From Anastatus disparis (Eukaryota > Arthropoda > Insecta > Hymenoptera > Eupelmidae), in NCBI GenBank assembly GCA_017163975.1, contig JAFFSR010000251.1:8060001-8124000 (forward strand): DNA of 64,000 bases, in the 5' to 3' direction. A program made the translations under genes and the position numbers. Below are positions 24,973-39,800 of the stretch, piece after piece (the stretch's first letter is position 1; every line of letters starts with the position of its first letter). The notes under the pieces are model-generated. The model searched no databases. It was not told the origin of the DNA and was given only the letters and a program-made list of their open reading frames with translations.

Positions 24973-27900
24973 GGAAATAAAATATAACCTTTAGATATTT
25001 TAAAAGTATAATATGTAATCCGTTTCAGGAAATTTTCAAATAATAAATATTTTATTTTAAAAGTACATATTTTAAATTCCGTATTTTATTTTTTTATTGA
25101 TTTAAAAAAAAAATATTTGATATTGTTTCATTATATCTGAGATTTTTACCAGTTAACGTGATTTGTAACAATATTAAATATTTTAAAGAAAATTTAGAGA
25201 ATCATATGCATTATTATCTATCTTTAAATTTTATTTTAAAGGCAATTTAAATATTCTCATACAAATCATAGTTAAAACACAACCGCACAACCACATAAAT
25301 CTTTCAAATCTGATAGTCACGGTCAATAAAATAGTGTTTAGACATACATATTTTCCTAGACATAGTTACAGTGTATTGGTAGATCTTCTGCTCCACATCT
25401 TTTCCCGCAAATCATGACTTAATAAACGAAATATGTCATGGTTGAAGTTCACGCAAGAGTTTCACGCAAAAGGCATAAGGGGAGCGTGCAAGCCGAAAAA
25501 CAAACAGTCTTACTCACATACATATATAAATATATGTATTTGTTTGCTGTTTAAAATCTCGTTGCACACGAAGAAGATCCCACGGAAACAAACAATCCCC
25601 ATCGCGTTATGAAGAGCCGCGAAATTCTCACCCCTCGAATAAGGAAAAAAATGATAAATAAAACGTGTGTGTATTTTGCTCTCGATGTATAAAAATAGTA
25701 TGAGAAAAAAAAATAGAGAAATTTGTTTTGCCACTAGAAAATCCAATAATCCGGATAACCGTGTAGAATTGAGCCGGATATTTATTTGGTCAAAGATAGT
25801 ACAACGCCGTTGATACGAATCATCTTCTTTTCTATGACCCTCCGATCAATCAAACGGCGATTATTATATATACTATATACCCCCTCATTCCATCGTGAGA
25901 ATCATCGTTGCAGCCACCTACACATGACTTTTCCCTTCTTTTCAACCATTGACTTTTACTCCGACACCTTACCCGCTTATATATATATATGTACACGTTT
26001 TATATATATCCTTGTGCGCCGTTCTCTTAGTACTCGATCTTCTATTATTTGAGCGTAGGCTTTTGTTATGAGCTGAGGTGCTGGTGCTCATACACGTGCA
26101 GGTGGGTGTTTAAAGTTGGAAAATTACACGATGCTCAAAGCCGCTTTATCTTTTCTTTTCTTTTTTACTTATTTTCTTCCTTTTTTCTCTTTCTCTCTCT
26201 CTCTCTTTTTTAAGCCGCTTGGGAAAAATGTATAAGTTAGTGTTGTTCGCGCGTTTAAATATGGCATAGTATGTACGTTTGAACTTGAAAATTGAAGATG
26301 AATTGTACAGGTATACACGGTGTCTATTTTATCGATGTAGGTGAAAAGTGAAGATCAATCATTGAAAAAATTGCTGAGATTTCCTGTTTTAACAAATTAT
26401 TTTTAAGTCACAACTTAATAATATATAACTTATTCTTTTCTAAAAAGAAACCATGAGAAATGATTGATATTTTACGCCTATCATAAAATACATTATTAGT
26501 GTTTGCGTATAAATTTCCGTAAATAGAACAAAGTATTTCTTTAAACATAGTTTTCTTAACCTAATTTCTAAAACAAATTTTTAAAGTGAAAAATGAGTAA
26601 TTTGGTAAATTTTAATTCACATTATACATTTATACACTCGTTCTAAAAAAATTTGCCACACACCGTTTCATCCTGGTTAATTTCTTTTTTTATTAATTTT
26701 AACGAGCGAAAAATAAAGAATCGAAAACAAAACCGAAAAAGGAAGGAACTATGCTTGCACATTCGCGGCGGCATTTGAATATCTGTGATGGATCGTTTCC
26801 TGCCTTTAAATATTCATTGTGCACAGAAATTTGTCGCTTGGTTTAACGCTCAACATGCCATCTTATTTGTGAATTTCTCTATAGGATTCAATTAAAAGGG
26901 GTTAAACGTTCGTAGAATCTTTTATTTTTTTTTCATTTGTTCTTTGACAAAAGAAATTTGTTAGAAGAAAGGTAGACAAGATAGATCAAGCGTTTCAAGG
27001 TAAAAATGTGCATTACAAGCGTACAAGATTACCAAAATATAAAGGAGCGCCATGTTCAACGTCGAGGAAAAATGAGTTCATCGTATCAAAGGCTTGTAGA
27101 GTAACGCGACATTACTTTCAAGTGCCGAGTAGAATGAAAAAAAAAAGAAGAATGAAAAAAGAAAAGAAGAGGACACGTTGGAAGCTTTGCATCTTTTATA
27201 AAATGCGACTAAACTGCAGATGTAATCTCTTTCTTCTCCGAGAAAGATCTAATGCCGGATTATACTTATGAGAGAGACAGGTTTCCTTCCTTTTTAGTCC
27301 TTTCAAAATTTTTAACCCTATCTTTTTCTATTCCATCAAGGGGCAAGGAGAACGTAACGCTCAAGCTCTTTATATTGTGTAACTGTCTCTATACTTTATT
27401 TTTTTTTATTCTTCCTCTTCTTTTTTATTTTTACTTTCCTTGTTGGGCGCCAAAAAGGGGGGTAAAGCCCGTGCACATTGCTGCAGGTATATAAGCGCAT
27501 TTATTGTGTACACTTCGTAAAGAGTGCAAAACCCGTGTATGTCCTCTCTCTACTCTTTTCTCTTCTTCAACGTCGTTGCCAATGCAGATATACTCTCGGG
27601 GTATTTTGAGATAACAAGCTGCAGGATACGTGTGTATACACTACTCTCTTCTTCTTTCCTCTCTTTTTTTAAAAAAAAAAAAGAAGCTCGTTTGCACAAG
27701 AAGATGGAGTCATCGCGTTTGTGTTTTATATGTTTTTGGACTAAAAAAGTGAAGGGTCTTTCTTGTCTAAGAATAACTGTGGTCTAGATATAAAATATAT
27801 TATACTCTTGTTTTTTTTTTTTTTTTAAACAATATATATCTTTCTAGTGACCTTTTTTGTGACTTGCAAGTGTGTTTACAAAAATTCTCAAGATTATAAT

Positions 27901-30900
27901 TATAGACTAAAGTGATACTTTTTGTTAGTATTAAATTTTAAATAATTAGAGAATTAATAATCTTAGATGTATTAAAAACTCTATAAACATCTTTTGTTAA
28001 CACTGCAAAATTTTCAAATGAATAATTATTCTGATTTCGCGTAATAATAAAAGAACATATTTTATTCTTTTATTGTACCGATTTATTTCTATGATTTATT
28101 GAATTAAACTTTTATTTAATGATAAAAAAAATCTATAAAAATTGTTTGAATAAAGTAAAATTTTCTAATAATTTATAAATTTTATTCAAACTATTAAATA
28201 TTACGCTATTGTTCATCAAATACGAAAAATAAAATTTGCTCGATCTTCACGCAATGTCCTATTCGTATAGAACATCAACAACAATTACGAAGCCATAAAA
28301 TATCAAACTAAAGCGTTTCAAATCCGAACAATAAACACCTCCACCGTAAAGATATAACTTTCCTCTTTTTTTTCATTTCCCAACTTACGTATATTCCACA
28401 CGGCGCAGTACAATTTCAGAGACAGTGGTGTTCCCGCTTATAATACGTATGTATGTATGTATGTATTTGTGAAAGGGTTTTTCGCAGGCGTGTGCAGAAG
28501 CCGGTGTATATAAGGGAGAACTTAGAGAGAAGAAAGGGACGATGATGTAGTAAGACCGAGGGAATAAAAGGCTTGGAAGATTCTCTCTATCTTTCTTTCT
28601 CTCTCTCTATGCTCTACGGGATGAGAATCGAAAGCCGACATGTCCAAGCATACACAGTGTGTCCCCTGCTGCGAGACACTCGTAATGACCAGCCCGATCT
28701 TATCAAACTTACTGGTAAAAAAGAAAGAAAGAATAAAAGAAAAAGATAAAGAGTGAGAAAGAAGAAACTTCTTCTTCTTCTTCTCCTTCTTCTTTTTCTT
28801 CTTCCTAGACTATTGTACACTTATCTCTTAGAACGAACGTACAGAGAGCATCGCCTTCTTCAGTCTTTTTCTCTCTCTCAAATCTTTCTCTCTTTCGTTT
28901 CTTCTCTTTTGTATAAAAATAAATCTATCTCTATCTGACTCTTTACCTCTTCTCTCTTCTCTTTCTTTCTTACTCTTTCTTCGAAAAGAGGGAAGCTGTA
29001 GCAGCTTGCAAGAAGAAAGGATATACAGTCAAGAGGATTTCTGTCTAGTTTAGAAACGAACTGTCTTTCTCTGCGTTAGTCAGGGCTCTCTCTTTGGGTT
29101 TATCATCGTAGAAGCATCTCTCTTTTATTTTCTTTCTTTTTTTCTTATTCTTTTTTTTTTCTCTCTTGGATGGTTAAAGTACGCGTGAACAGGCACGTTC
29201 TGCAAGTGGAAAGAGAAGACGACCAGCAATGCGTTTTTCAATGGTTTACCTATATAAAAGTGAACTTGTGTGTTGCGGATGACGAGAATGCAGAGGGGAT
29301 ATGATATTTTTAAAATTTTGCTTGCAATGTAAAGAGATCAGAAATGTTGGATTTAAATGTTTCGAAATTTAAAATTAGAAGTTTTAATTTTTTTTTAAGC
29401 GCTTTCGGGTATGCATCTTTAAATTTTTAATGTTAAAATGCCTGTTTTGAAATGTTAAGTTAGTTAATACGATATTTTGTTTGAAAAATAAATTATCCTA
29501 AATAAAAAGTATTAAAACCAAAAATAATCATACTTGTAACTTTGTATTGATTATTATATTGATATCAATATAAAAAAATTAATCATACTATAAGAAACAA
29601 TTATTTAAATTGTCTCATTCGATTTTCGAAAATACTAACAAAATGAAGACAAAATAATATTAACTGACTATCAATTCCAATAAAATTGCAAATCACCCTC
29701 CTTATAGTTTCGAAAAAAGACCCTTCGCTAAATTTTTCACCATCCTCCATCTCATTTTCCATATACATAAATATCACTTAAATAAATCCAATCTATTCAG
29801 ACAATAAAGCCTGAAAAGATTTCCTCCCACGTTCTTCTTCTTTTCCTTTTTGAGCAAAAAAAAATTTCAAACCATAAAAGTCAATACACTAAACAGTGTT
29901 AAATACCTTTAAGAAACTTGTTAAATGCAAGAGAATACTAACGAGTAAAGCAAACAAGGCACTCACTTAATACTCTCCGGTAAAGAATAGACATCAACGC
30001 TACCAAAACCGCTACTACATATAATACATAACCAAGTCTTATAATGTAGATATATATGTGTGCATATACACAAATGTTAGGAGAAGTATAAAGATCATTT
30101 TAGCTCTCCTAAGCGGCAATGAAACACAAGAAGATTCTTTGTCTGTCCGAAATACCATATACCATATACTTGCGGCTAAGAAAGCTTTGTCTTCCTGGCT
30201 TTTTCATTATACATATATATATACACACAGCTTGCTTTTAGAGGGCTCATTTATCCATGTGCATAGTAAAAGCTTATATTCTACAAGTTATTATTTGTAT
30301 ACACGTACAGCGACGGAAGATAAAATAATTAGCGAGTCTAGCATCTTTAAATTATGTATGACATTAAGCTAATTAATGATAATAATAATTTGTTTATATG
30401 TTATTATTAAATAGCTACTTTCCTTCCGGTTGAGTAGTTAAAAATTTTTCCTTCTTCATTTCTATTTGACTTATTGAATAAGAAGTTATGTACCTTCTAT
30501 TGTAATTGGGTATTATGAAGGCAACTTATTGCAGCGTTATATATGAGGCTGCACAAAAGATTGAAGGAGAGAGAAAGAAAGTGAAAAAAAGCTGCTGTGG
30601 TGTGCAATGCTGCGTCAGCAAGAGAAGATTAACGAAATAAGCGGACAATGGATGCTTATATGCGCGACTCGAGCTGATTTACTCGTGCGGGCTACAAACG
30701 TTCCACATGGAATTCTTCGTTGATCCCTTATTTTACTTTTACTTTTTTTTTTATCTTTCTTTTTTCGTTGTTGCTGTTGTTGTTGCTGTTATACTTGCAG
30801 TTAAAAATAGTAATGGGACGGTTTAATGGAGAACATTAACTACCGTTGCCTGTTTCTTTTTTTTTTAAATATACGCTAGTGTTGCATGCTGGGAAAAAAT

Positions 30901-32663
30901 ATTTCTCAGTTTATATTTGCATTGTCATAAATTTTATTCTTGTTTTTACAAAACTTTTGTTATTCACGTGTATAGCGTGTGAAGTAAATGTGTATATAAT
31001 TAAAATCCAAATTTCGTTGCTAAAATTACAAACAGTATTTTTACAGAAAAATTTTGAAAATTATTATTAACAACAGTTAACTCTAGTAGTACTTTACTTC
31101 TTTTTAAAAAAATGTATCTTTAATTAAAATAATCGTCTGTAATGAATGTGTGATCGTAGGATATTAAAATGAAAGCTTTGGTGAATTTGATAGAAATTAG
31201 CTATCATTCGATACTACTGAGTATGAAAAAAATTTTATTTTCGAATCGATGATATTATTATAAATATATATCACGGGTAAAATCTTTGGCCCACAGCCAA
31301 CGTTATAAAATTGACAAAAAATAAACACGAAACTATTGGCGAAATAACGAATTTTATCACTTCAAAAATAAATGTCTGTTGGTGAATATTTAATTTAACT
31401 AAATATCGTTAGTTACGGACTAAAATAAATTGCTTCGAGAATCACCGGATACCAACAATTAATTTGCTTGTTTATTGATCGCATTAACGATACTTATAGA
31501 TTCTTTTTTCAAATAAACTTTACAAGCTATAATGAATTGTTTGACCGAAAATAACAAAATATTTCACACACATTGAGAAAAAAAATTGTATTCTCTTTTA
31601 TTACTACAATAGTTTCTCTTATCGACGAAAAATTTAAATGTAACAAATATAATTTCTGAAAGTAAATTATTACCCGCATTCCTCAAAAGGCATTCATCTT
31701 AATTCAAAAAATTTTTGTGCTCTCATACAAACGCGTATGGAAACAATGAAACATAAACGCCAGTGAAAATATAAAAGTAGATAAATTTTCTTTTCTAAGC
31801 AAGTGTATCAAAGACTCCGGATGCAAAGGGGTATCACGGGGTTATTGAACCTAAAATAAAATGTCATACGTTAAAGTGACGTTTATACGCGTATATATAG
31901 AAGAGTTTCGAGTATTGTGCATAAAGGGTCTTTGAAAACCCTTTTTTTTCTCGAGTACACTACAGAAATGTAATATAGCCATGGGGTTGCCCATTTTCTG
32001 ACTGATAGGTAATTTATAGAAACTCGATACTTATTTGACGTTTGATGATATATTCTAACAAAGGACAGCTTTTGTTGTTGGTATCATATGATACAATGAA
32101 TTACTTGTAGATAGTGAACTAAAAATATATGTGTTTTTATGTACTCAGATGATGTGAAGAGTACATTTTTTAATTCACAAATTGCTGTAGTCATTTTTTT
32201 ACGAATGTCAGTTTCTTTTTGGATTATTCTTGCAAGATTTTGTAAAATACATTATTGCAAGACTCGTAAACATGTGAATATACCGATACTTTTATATTTT
32301 TATAATTTGAACATTTTTCAATATAACTGCAAATACACTAAAAACTAATGAGCTATAACATCTTTTTATTTTATTAAAATCACGTTATTTTATACTACTA
32401 AATAATTACTTCTGAAAAATTATTACTCCTCATTAAAATATTGTAATTAAAATGTAGAAGAAATTAGCGAAAAAGTATAAAATATTTTGTAAAAAAATGT
32501 GATGATATATAGAGCCATAATCCTTTGTTAGCCGACAATATAGTGAAAAGGATCGTGCAAAAAGTCAGCAAATCCCAACTGCTCCTTTATATCCTGGTCG
32601 GAAATACCTTGGAAATTCACGCGCAATAAGATCATATTTCACACGTAATAATTAGGGGGGAAT

Positions 32664-32668
<5 letters not shown>

Positions 32669-32694
<26 letters not shown>
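32669..32694. repeat. (GA)n microsatellite
   Basis: This is a GA dinucleotide run within a longer purine-rich segment. There is no associated gene. Confidence 0.85.
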
Positions 32695-35600
32695 AAAAAG
32701 AGAGAAAGATAGATCCGGCCATGTAAAGCCAGCGTCAAGCTTGGGTTAAAAGAGGTGTAATGCACGTTTCGAAGCTTTCTCTCCTTACTCTTCTTTTGCT
32801 TTAAAAGGCTAACATTAACGTCCCTTCTATTTGGGTGTTCTCCAGAATATAGCTGTAGTGGCCAAGCAACCTCAACCTCAACGCATATACCTTATATTAT
32901 AATTTTGGCTAGCTGCCAACCCTACCCGAGCTTTATTCGGTACGTTGTACTTAGAAACGATATAAACGAATGAGACTTTCGAGAAGAAAAAAAAATTACT
33001 TTAAAAATAAATGAACAATTATGAAATGAAAGACAAAGTTCTTGGCACATAAAATTATACGAAATTACTTTAGATATATGTAAATTAATAAGCCATTATA
33101 CTAAATATTCCCAAAAGATATGCTCGTGTGCTCTTGTCATTTAATTTTCTCATTTTATAATATTGAAAATTATCTCTTTATTTCACCAATCGAATATAAT
33201 ATGAACCATCGTATCTTTAGATTTAGATACGATTTCCCTTTGTATTCTCAGCTATTGTTCCTAATAAATATGCAAAAGGTTGAAGAGAAGTGAGTAATAC
33301 TACGACTAATACTAAAGCTTCGAGAGACGAAGAGAGAGACGAAGAGAGAGAAAGAAACTGTAGAGTTTGAAATGTCGCTAATCCACTTAGTTTCGTGAGC
33401 TGCACGTTGACAGTAGACTTGAAAGCTTCATCGAGTCTCAACGTTTTCTCTCTCAATTTTTTTTTTCTTTTTTTTCCATATGACAGATTGAAATTCTGTT
33501 TGCGAATTATTCATTAGTCTTTTATTTTATTGATCATCGTATAGGATTACTTGATAAAGTTTAAATGAAATATTATATTATTTTAACTTTATTAAATTGA
33601 TAAAAGAATTCTCTCAGATTAAATCGTATATATTTTTTTGATTATGAAAAAATTAACAAAATTATCTAATATAATAAACTAATGTTGCAATAATATTGAA
33701 TTTTATTGGAAATTTTTTCGAGCATTTGAAAATTCTTGAGTCTCTCATACAAAATAAATGAAATAAAATATAATAAGTTTTAACATATTCAATGCCCTTA
33801 AATAAATCGGATTCGTTAAAAATAAAAGGAATGAATTTTTTCTTACATTAAAAATCAGTGTCTTCGTAAATCACTATTTTCAAACACCTACAAACTTAAC
33901 ATTAAAAAAGGCGTAAATTTATGAACCTTTGGGAAAAAAAAGAATCTCATATAGCTAACAGAGCAATCAGCGTTCTTTCATCCTTTTACCCATCGAAAGC
34001 CGTAACTCTAAATTTACAAAAAAATCTGTTCTCTTTCTTTCCTTTTTTTCTTTTTTTTTCCTTATGATACTCAATTCAATCGAAGCATAAAAACTATCTA
34101 AAATCGTTAACATTTGCTTCTCTTCTGAAAGGAGTACGCGACAAGAGAGAGAGAAAAAAAGAGAAAAAAACTAAAAACAACAATCTTCCTAACTCGACAC
34201 AATGGCCCAAAATCCAGTAAATCCCATATTTCTTTTTTCATTAGCCTTTTATCCCATAGTCCATTTACACGCAAACGTATGACAAAAGACCGCAAAGTAG
34301 TGCGAGACACACTTACATTTATCGACCCACAAAAAAAAGAAATAGAAAGAAGAGACAAAAAAGAAAAAAATACGAAATCTCCTAAATATATCTAAAAATC
34401 TCGGCGTGATCCTCGTGCACTGATAAATCTAAACCTACTGGTATATGACAAAGAACAATATTCGGCAACCCTTTATTTTTTTTTCTTTCCAGGTGGTTTA
34501 TTATTGTAAGTCCGCTATATGCTCGCAACATGAAATACCGCGTCAGATGACAAGTCCAAGATATCATAAGCTTTTCCAAAAGGCTTATGCGATTTCTCTT
34601 TATATTTTTTTTCCTTTTCTTCGTCTATATAACATGTGTAAGGGTGAATAAGTATATAGTAAGCATAAAAGCTATGGAAATGGAAATATACTGTACTTAT
34701 TACAGCTTCCTCTATATGTGTAACATTTCCAAGGGAATCTTCAGTGCCAAAAGTTTTGAAGCACGCAGCCGTGAAAAATCCTTTATGGCAAAGAAAGGTT
34801 GTTGCCTAGAGTTACTCAGTTTTTATCCTTTTTTTTGCAGAGAAGAACATGGATGCTGAGAGGGAAATTTTATAGCTGAAGGGAGAAATGGTTTGAAATT
34901 TGAGATATCTGCGATTTTTCGCGCGACTCTACTTCTTTTTTTTTTCTTTTTTTTCAGTAAACTTGCTAAGAGGGGAAATTTTCGTCGAGTTTACCAGCCG
35001 TGATTTATCGAAAGGATGTCATAGATATAATGCAAGGGTCGATGGTACTACAAGAATAATTTTTAGTATATTTAATATTATAATAAATCTTTTAATACTC
35101 GAAAATATTTTTACTTAATTATAATATTTTTTAATATGACATGCTTTAAAATTTAAAATTTTTTGTAATCTGAATTTTCAAATTAAAATATTTTACAAAA
35201 AAAAAAACACCGACCTTGATATTATTTTGAATATTAGCAATATTTTTATTGATATATTTCTACTTTTAAATATTAAATGAATAGATTTATTAAAAAACAT
35301 TTGTCAATTTTTATAAATTTTAAATTTTAATTAAAAAAAACACTACAGCTGAATCAATAGCCTAACAGATCCGTAAGTGATTGAATTTTAGTTACGTTAT
35401 ATAAATTAGCTTTGTACAATTAACAATATAAGTTTATTATTTTCAAAAATATTACATCTAGATTGATAAAAAAAAATTATACATATGAATAACCACATTT
35501 CAAAAATATTTTTTAAAATATCCATCGACAGCAACCAAGAAGAACTCACGAAGTCGAATGAGAAACGTACATATGTATGTGTATATGTATATACTGATAC

Positions 35601-35986
35601 AGGTATAGTTGGTAGCGACGTCAGCGTATATCACGTCGACGAGATCCGTTTCTGGGATATTCTTGTCGTTGGGGTGGTTGTAAGCGTCGAGACGTCGAAA
35701 TTCGCCCAGAAAACGTGCCCCGCGAGAAAAAAAAATGAGAGAAAAGGGGAAAGAAAGAGAGAGGGAGAGAGTGAGCGAGAGTTTGCGGTATGTATAGGGG
35801 AGAATAGCAAAAGAAGAAAGCGTGTGAGGGATATCTATGAGTCACGAGAGCGCGATAAATTCGTTTTAGTTCTCTCTCTTTCTCTCTTTTATAGTTGGAG
35901 ATAGTACGAATTTTTATGGCGAACTAATATCTCTATAATCCAGCATGACATATATCTCCCTGCTTTGCTCGCTTACTTTTTCTCTT

Positions 35987-35987
<1 letters not shown>

Positions 35988-36029
<42 letters not shown>
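35988..36029. repeat. (TC)n microsatellite
   Basis: This is a nearly uninterrupted TC run of about 20 units, the longest of the pyrimidine tracts in the window. It produces an Arg/Glu-repeat open frame on the minus strand that is not a gene. Confidence 0.92.
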
Positions 36030-36031
<2 letters not shown>

Positions 36032-36897
36032 CTCTCTTTCCCTTATAGTTTCGTGCACCCGTACATCGTCATAACCATTACTAGACAAGAGCAGGGGTAA
36101 CAGAAGTATACGGCAAAATATCAAAGCATGTTCTTTTCTCTTTTTTATGTGTATATGTGTGTATATATATATGAAGACCATATTAAGAATGATGATATTT
36201 TTTATATTTTCTAACTTAAAAAAAAAGAACAATTTTTTTATTATATATTATACCTTAAATACTTTGTGCCTATACTATAACGTAATACATCCATTATCAT
36301 TTACTTTATTGAAGCTACAACACTCCAAATTATAAAGCTAGAAATTCTTTATGATATGAAAAGAAACCATTGGCTCTCATATTTTTAAAATTCAACCAAT
36401 GGTTAAATAAAATAGCAGTTCAATTAAATATAAAATAGAATAAATAAAATTAGATAAAGAACAGTTGGTATCAGGAAAAATTAGGATGATCCATATTTGG
36501 GACTTTTACTCTATTTATATAGAAAAATTAATATAAAAATTTTTACTACAATAATTAGTATTATTTTATTATACATTAAATCAATAAAGTTCATACTTTA
36601 TTAAGAAATATACTTTTTAAAAAATTTGAATTAGCCTATTCATAAATTTTTTATGTTTTTATATGAACGTTTTAATATAAAAATAAAAACTTAGCTGCAC
36701 CTCCTATATAATAATATAGCTTGTTTCCCAAGTTCGGTGAGGTTATTTTAAAGTTGTACTCTTATCTCAGATTCAAATGCCAAAAATTTCTTAAAAGAGT
36801 GCTTTTTTTCTATTCACGTACACAAAATTTGTATTTTTTATCTAAATATTAATAATTTTAAGTCGTAAAACTAAAATAATATGATTTTTTACTTTTT

Positions 36898-39800
36898 TTA
36901 ATTGAATAAAGAGTAAACCATCTTTGCATAGAAATAAATGAAAATTAACAATAACACTGTTTTAAGGCCGAAATCTACTTGTTTCAATAAAAAATGCCTA
37001 CGTTCTCCAGCTCCACTATTTAAATTTTCCTTCAGTAGGTAATGCCTATATCCAGACCAAGTCGTATATGCGAAGTCTTTCCAGACAATATTCCTTGGAT
37101 CACAATAAAATAATTCTTTATCAATAGGATTGAGCTGATCAATAACTTTCAAGGTCTGAGGTATGTGGATTCTCCAATTACTTGTAAAAAGAGCAAATAT
37201 GCTTGAAAGATTTTTTGTTACTCTAATAAATATTGGTAGAGCTCTGAAAAAAGATTATTTTTTATATTAGGATTGTTGTATGAAATGATTGAAAATTGTT
37301 TTAAAAAATGTTCAATAATTATAGAAATACCTAATGGTGCTATACACAAAATTATAAAATATTTGTTGAAAAAAATTTATTATTCATAATAATATTTTAA
37401 TGTTACTGTCAACAATTGCTGTACGCATATGATTAAAATTATACAGAAATTATTGTGAAATAGTTAAAAGAATAGATTTAACTGTAATTTCAATAATTAA
37501 TTCTGAAGTTCAAATTATTTACATTGTAATTTCCTTACTCAAGGTCTTACCTTGGCTTTTTGCGCATCAATATAAGAACTAAATCTGCAAGGCAAGCAGG
37601 TATCAAATGCATTGTATAATGAAATATTATAAACGTTGCATAAGAGTTTGTCAGATAGCGAGTTGGTCCCCATACTGTCATAGATGGTGTATCTCTTGGA
37701 GACATCTTCCACATTTCTTGTCGAACAACAGCAAAATCTAATAAAGATCCGGGTTTCACAACAGAAGTTCCATAATTATACACAACTGGCTGTTTTTCCA
37801 TTGCGCTACAAAATAAAATAACATAAGCCTACTATTAAAATATTTATATTTTAGGTTTATTTTAATTGAAAATTTACCACCGTTTAGGAAGATCTTTTAT
37901 TGTAATTATCAACGCATTTACAGTCATGTCGCATGGGATCATATCCAAAGGATAGCGTTTGTAATAAACTGTCCGTATAACGCCACAAGCATATGCAAGA
38001 ATCCCTAATACGGGTCCGTTCGCGTTATCCAGCCATCCTATTAAAGGCTCTCTGTATGTAGCTAAAACTAAATTTAACAATCAAGTTAAATATATTTTAA
38101 TCATTAAACAAAATTAAAAATCTAAATAAAGTAAGTTATCCAAACGAATCAAATTTCGATCTAAATTATAGCATATAATCTAATTAATAAACTGATTGAA
38201 AAAAAAAATCGTTGCAGATTGTAACACAAACCTAAAAAAAAGTGTCCTGTATTTTCAACGAGACAGGTTCAAATTTATATTTTTTTGTTCGCTGAATTTC
38301 AATGTGATAACAAATTAGATAGTTCTCTTGTGATTTTTGAAAAAGAAAAACTAAAAACATGATTTTTCACGTTTTTTATGATTTTTTTGGAATTAATCTA
38401 TTAGTGCCGACGTGGACATTTTTGGGCACTTGATATTTCCAGAAGGATTTAAAAAACTACTCCTTTGAAACTGCTGATTCTCCTTTCCAAAGGGTCGTAG
38501 GGTCAAACTGATCTCAGGAACCAATAGAGCAGCCAAAATTATCTATGGAAATATGTTTTGATCTCGTTCGCCCAGAAATATCCAGTGTCCTCAAATGTCC
38601 GCGTCTACACTAATACATTGAAAAAAATAAATATATATATTTATGTCCTCGTAGGCCGTATTCGTGTCAATATGTAAAGAGCATGCTAAATTTGTATTGG
38701 CATCGCATATGTCTCAAAAGCCCTCCTCGACTCTTTACAAGATTTTAATGTCCTCCTGAGACATATTGAGACTCAATATGTCTCAGGAGAAATCAATATA
38801 GCATCACTAATCCTACTATAATTCATTCAATATGTCAAAGAGCAATCATATTGAACGTAGGTTAGTGAAAAAAAATGATTCACGCTTCGACAGCAGCTAT
38901 ACTCATTACAAAATCTCAATCTAAGAAACAAAAGAAAAAATCAATAGAACTAAAATTAAATTTGAAAAGTATTGAAAAAAAGATTAATATTTTCAACTAA
39001 TAAGTTATAGTTCCTCATACAGCCTACTTTGGACATAAAATCATCTATGTTCTTGGGACGTTTATTCAGGTGGAATCTCATATATAACTAATATATATGC
39101 ATATGTATATATTTTTAAATCATGTAAAATATTAAAAATCAAAATCTAAAAAATATGTTTTGGATCGTATTCTAAATGATATGAAATAGCATGAATAATA
39201 ATATGCCAATTATATGTAGATTGAGTATATTCTTTAAGGAGGTTTTTGCATGAAAATGCTTTAATTATGCAATAAAGTTTCTTGTTATTTAAGATTTGCT
39301 GAATCCGATGGCATTTTCAATTTATCCGTGGAAAATTTGACTAAATCATCGTTTAAAGTTTGTATTTTATAGTACAAACTCTTATAGGATTGTGAATAAA
39401 ATTTACTAAATTTGAAAATTTACGGACAGGGAGTAATTTGGAGAACAATACATAGATATACAAATACAAAGAAAAAAACTTCCTCTTTCAGATTATATCT
39501 CGTAAAATATTCACTATCCTGGAAAATATTGAGATACTATATGTTAAAGTGATAAACTTCAAATTTACTATGGGTAAAATTACATGCTAAATTACAAGCT
39601 GAATCATATACTATTTTCAGTAGTGATGTTTTTAAACGCTGAAGCTAACTTAACTAATTATCCTATTTTGTTATTTTAATTATTAATGTGATTTTAAAAC
39701 TATAATTTATTTTATTCAATATACCTATGCTTGGTCTGAAAATACCGCAAGGGAAGGTTACTTTTTCTGCGCGTAGTCTTACTAATTCTTCAGCAGCTGC

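Larger units (their letters stand above)
24984..36596. other. Transposon-poor, tract-rich non-coding block
   Basis: I find no protein family, tRNA or inverted-repeat transposon in about 11.6 kb. The block is rich in CT/GA runs (for example 26,190-26,210, 28,580-28,610, 28,765-28,805, 32,670-32,695, 33,320-33,350 and 35,990-36,030) and in TATATATA/GTATGTAT segments. Open frames of 60-139 codons map onto these tracts and are not called. It could be intergenic or part of a large intron of a gene outside the window; the sequence does not decide. Confidence 0.5.

Noticed and set aside
29170..29304. Short frame starting MVKVRVNRHVLQVEREDDQQ
   Set aside because: It is only about 44 codons, and I cannot name a family. 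The long pyrimidine tract before it is common in this block, and without transcript data it is not supportable as an exon.
35485..35904. 139-codon plus-strand frame
   Set aside because: Its second half is Arg/Glu repeats from a GA tract and an opposing frame exists on the other strand. No family features were seen.
35933..36232. 99-codon minus-strand frame with an RERERE run
   Set aside because: The run is the (TC)n microsatellite read in reverse.
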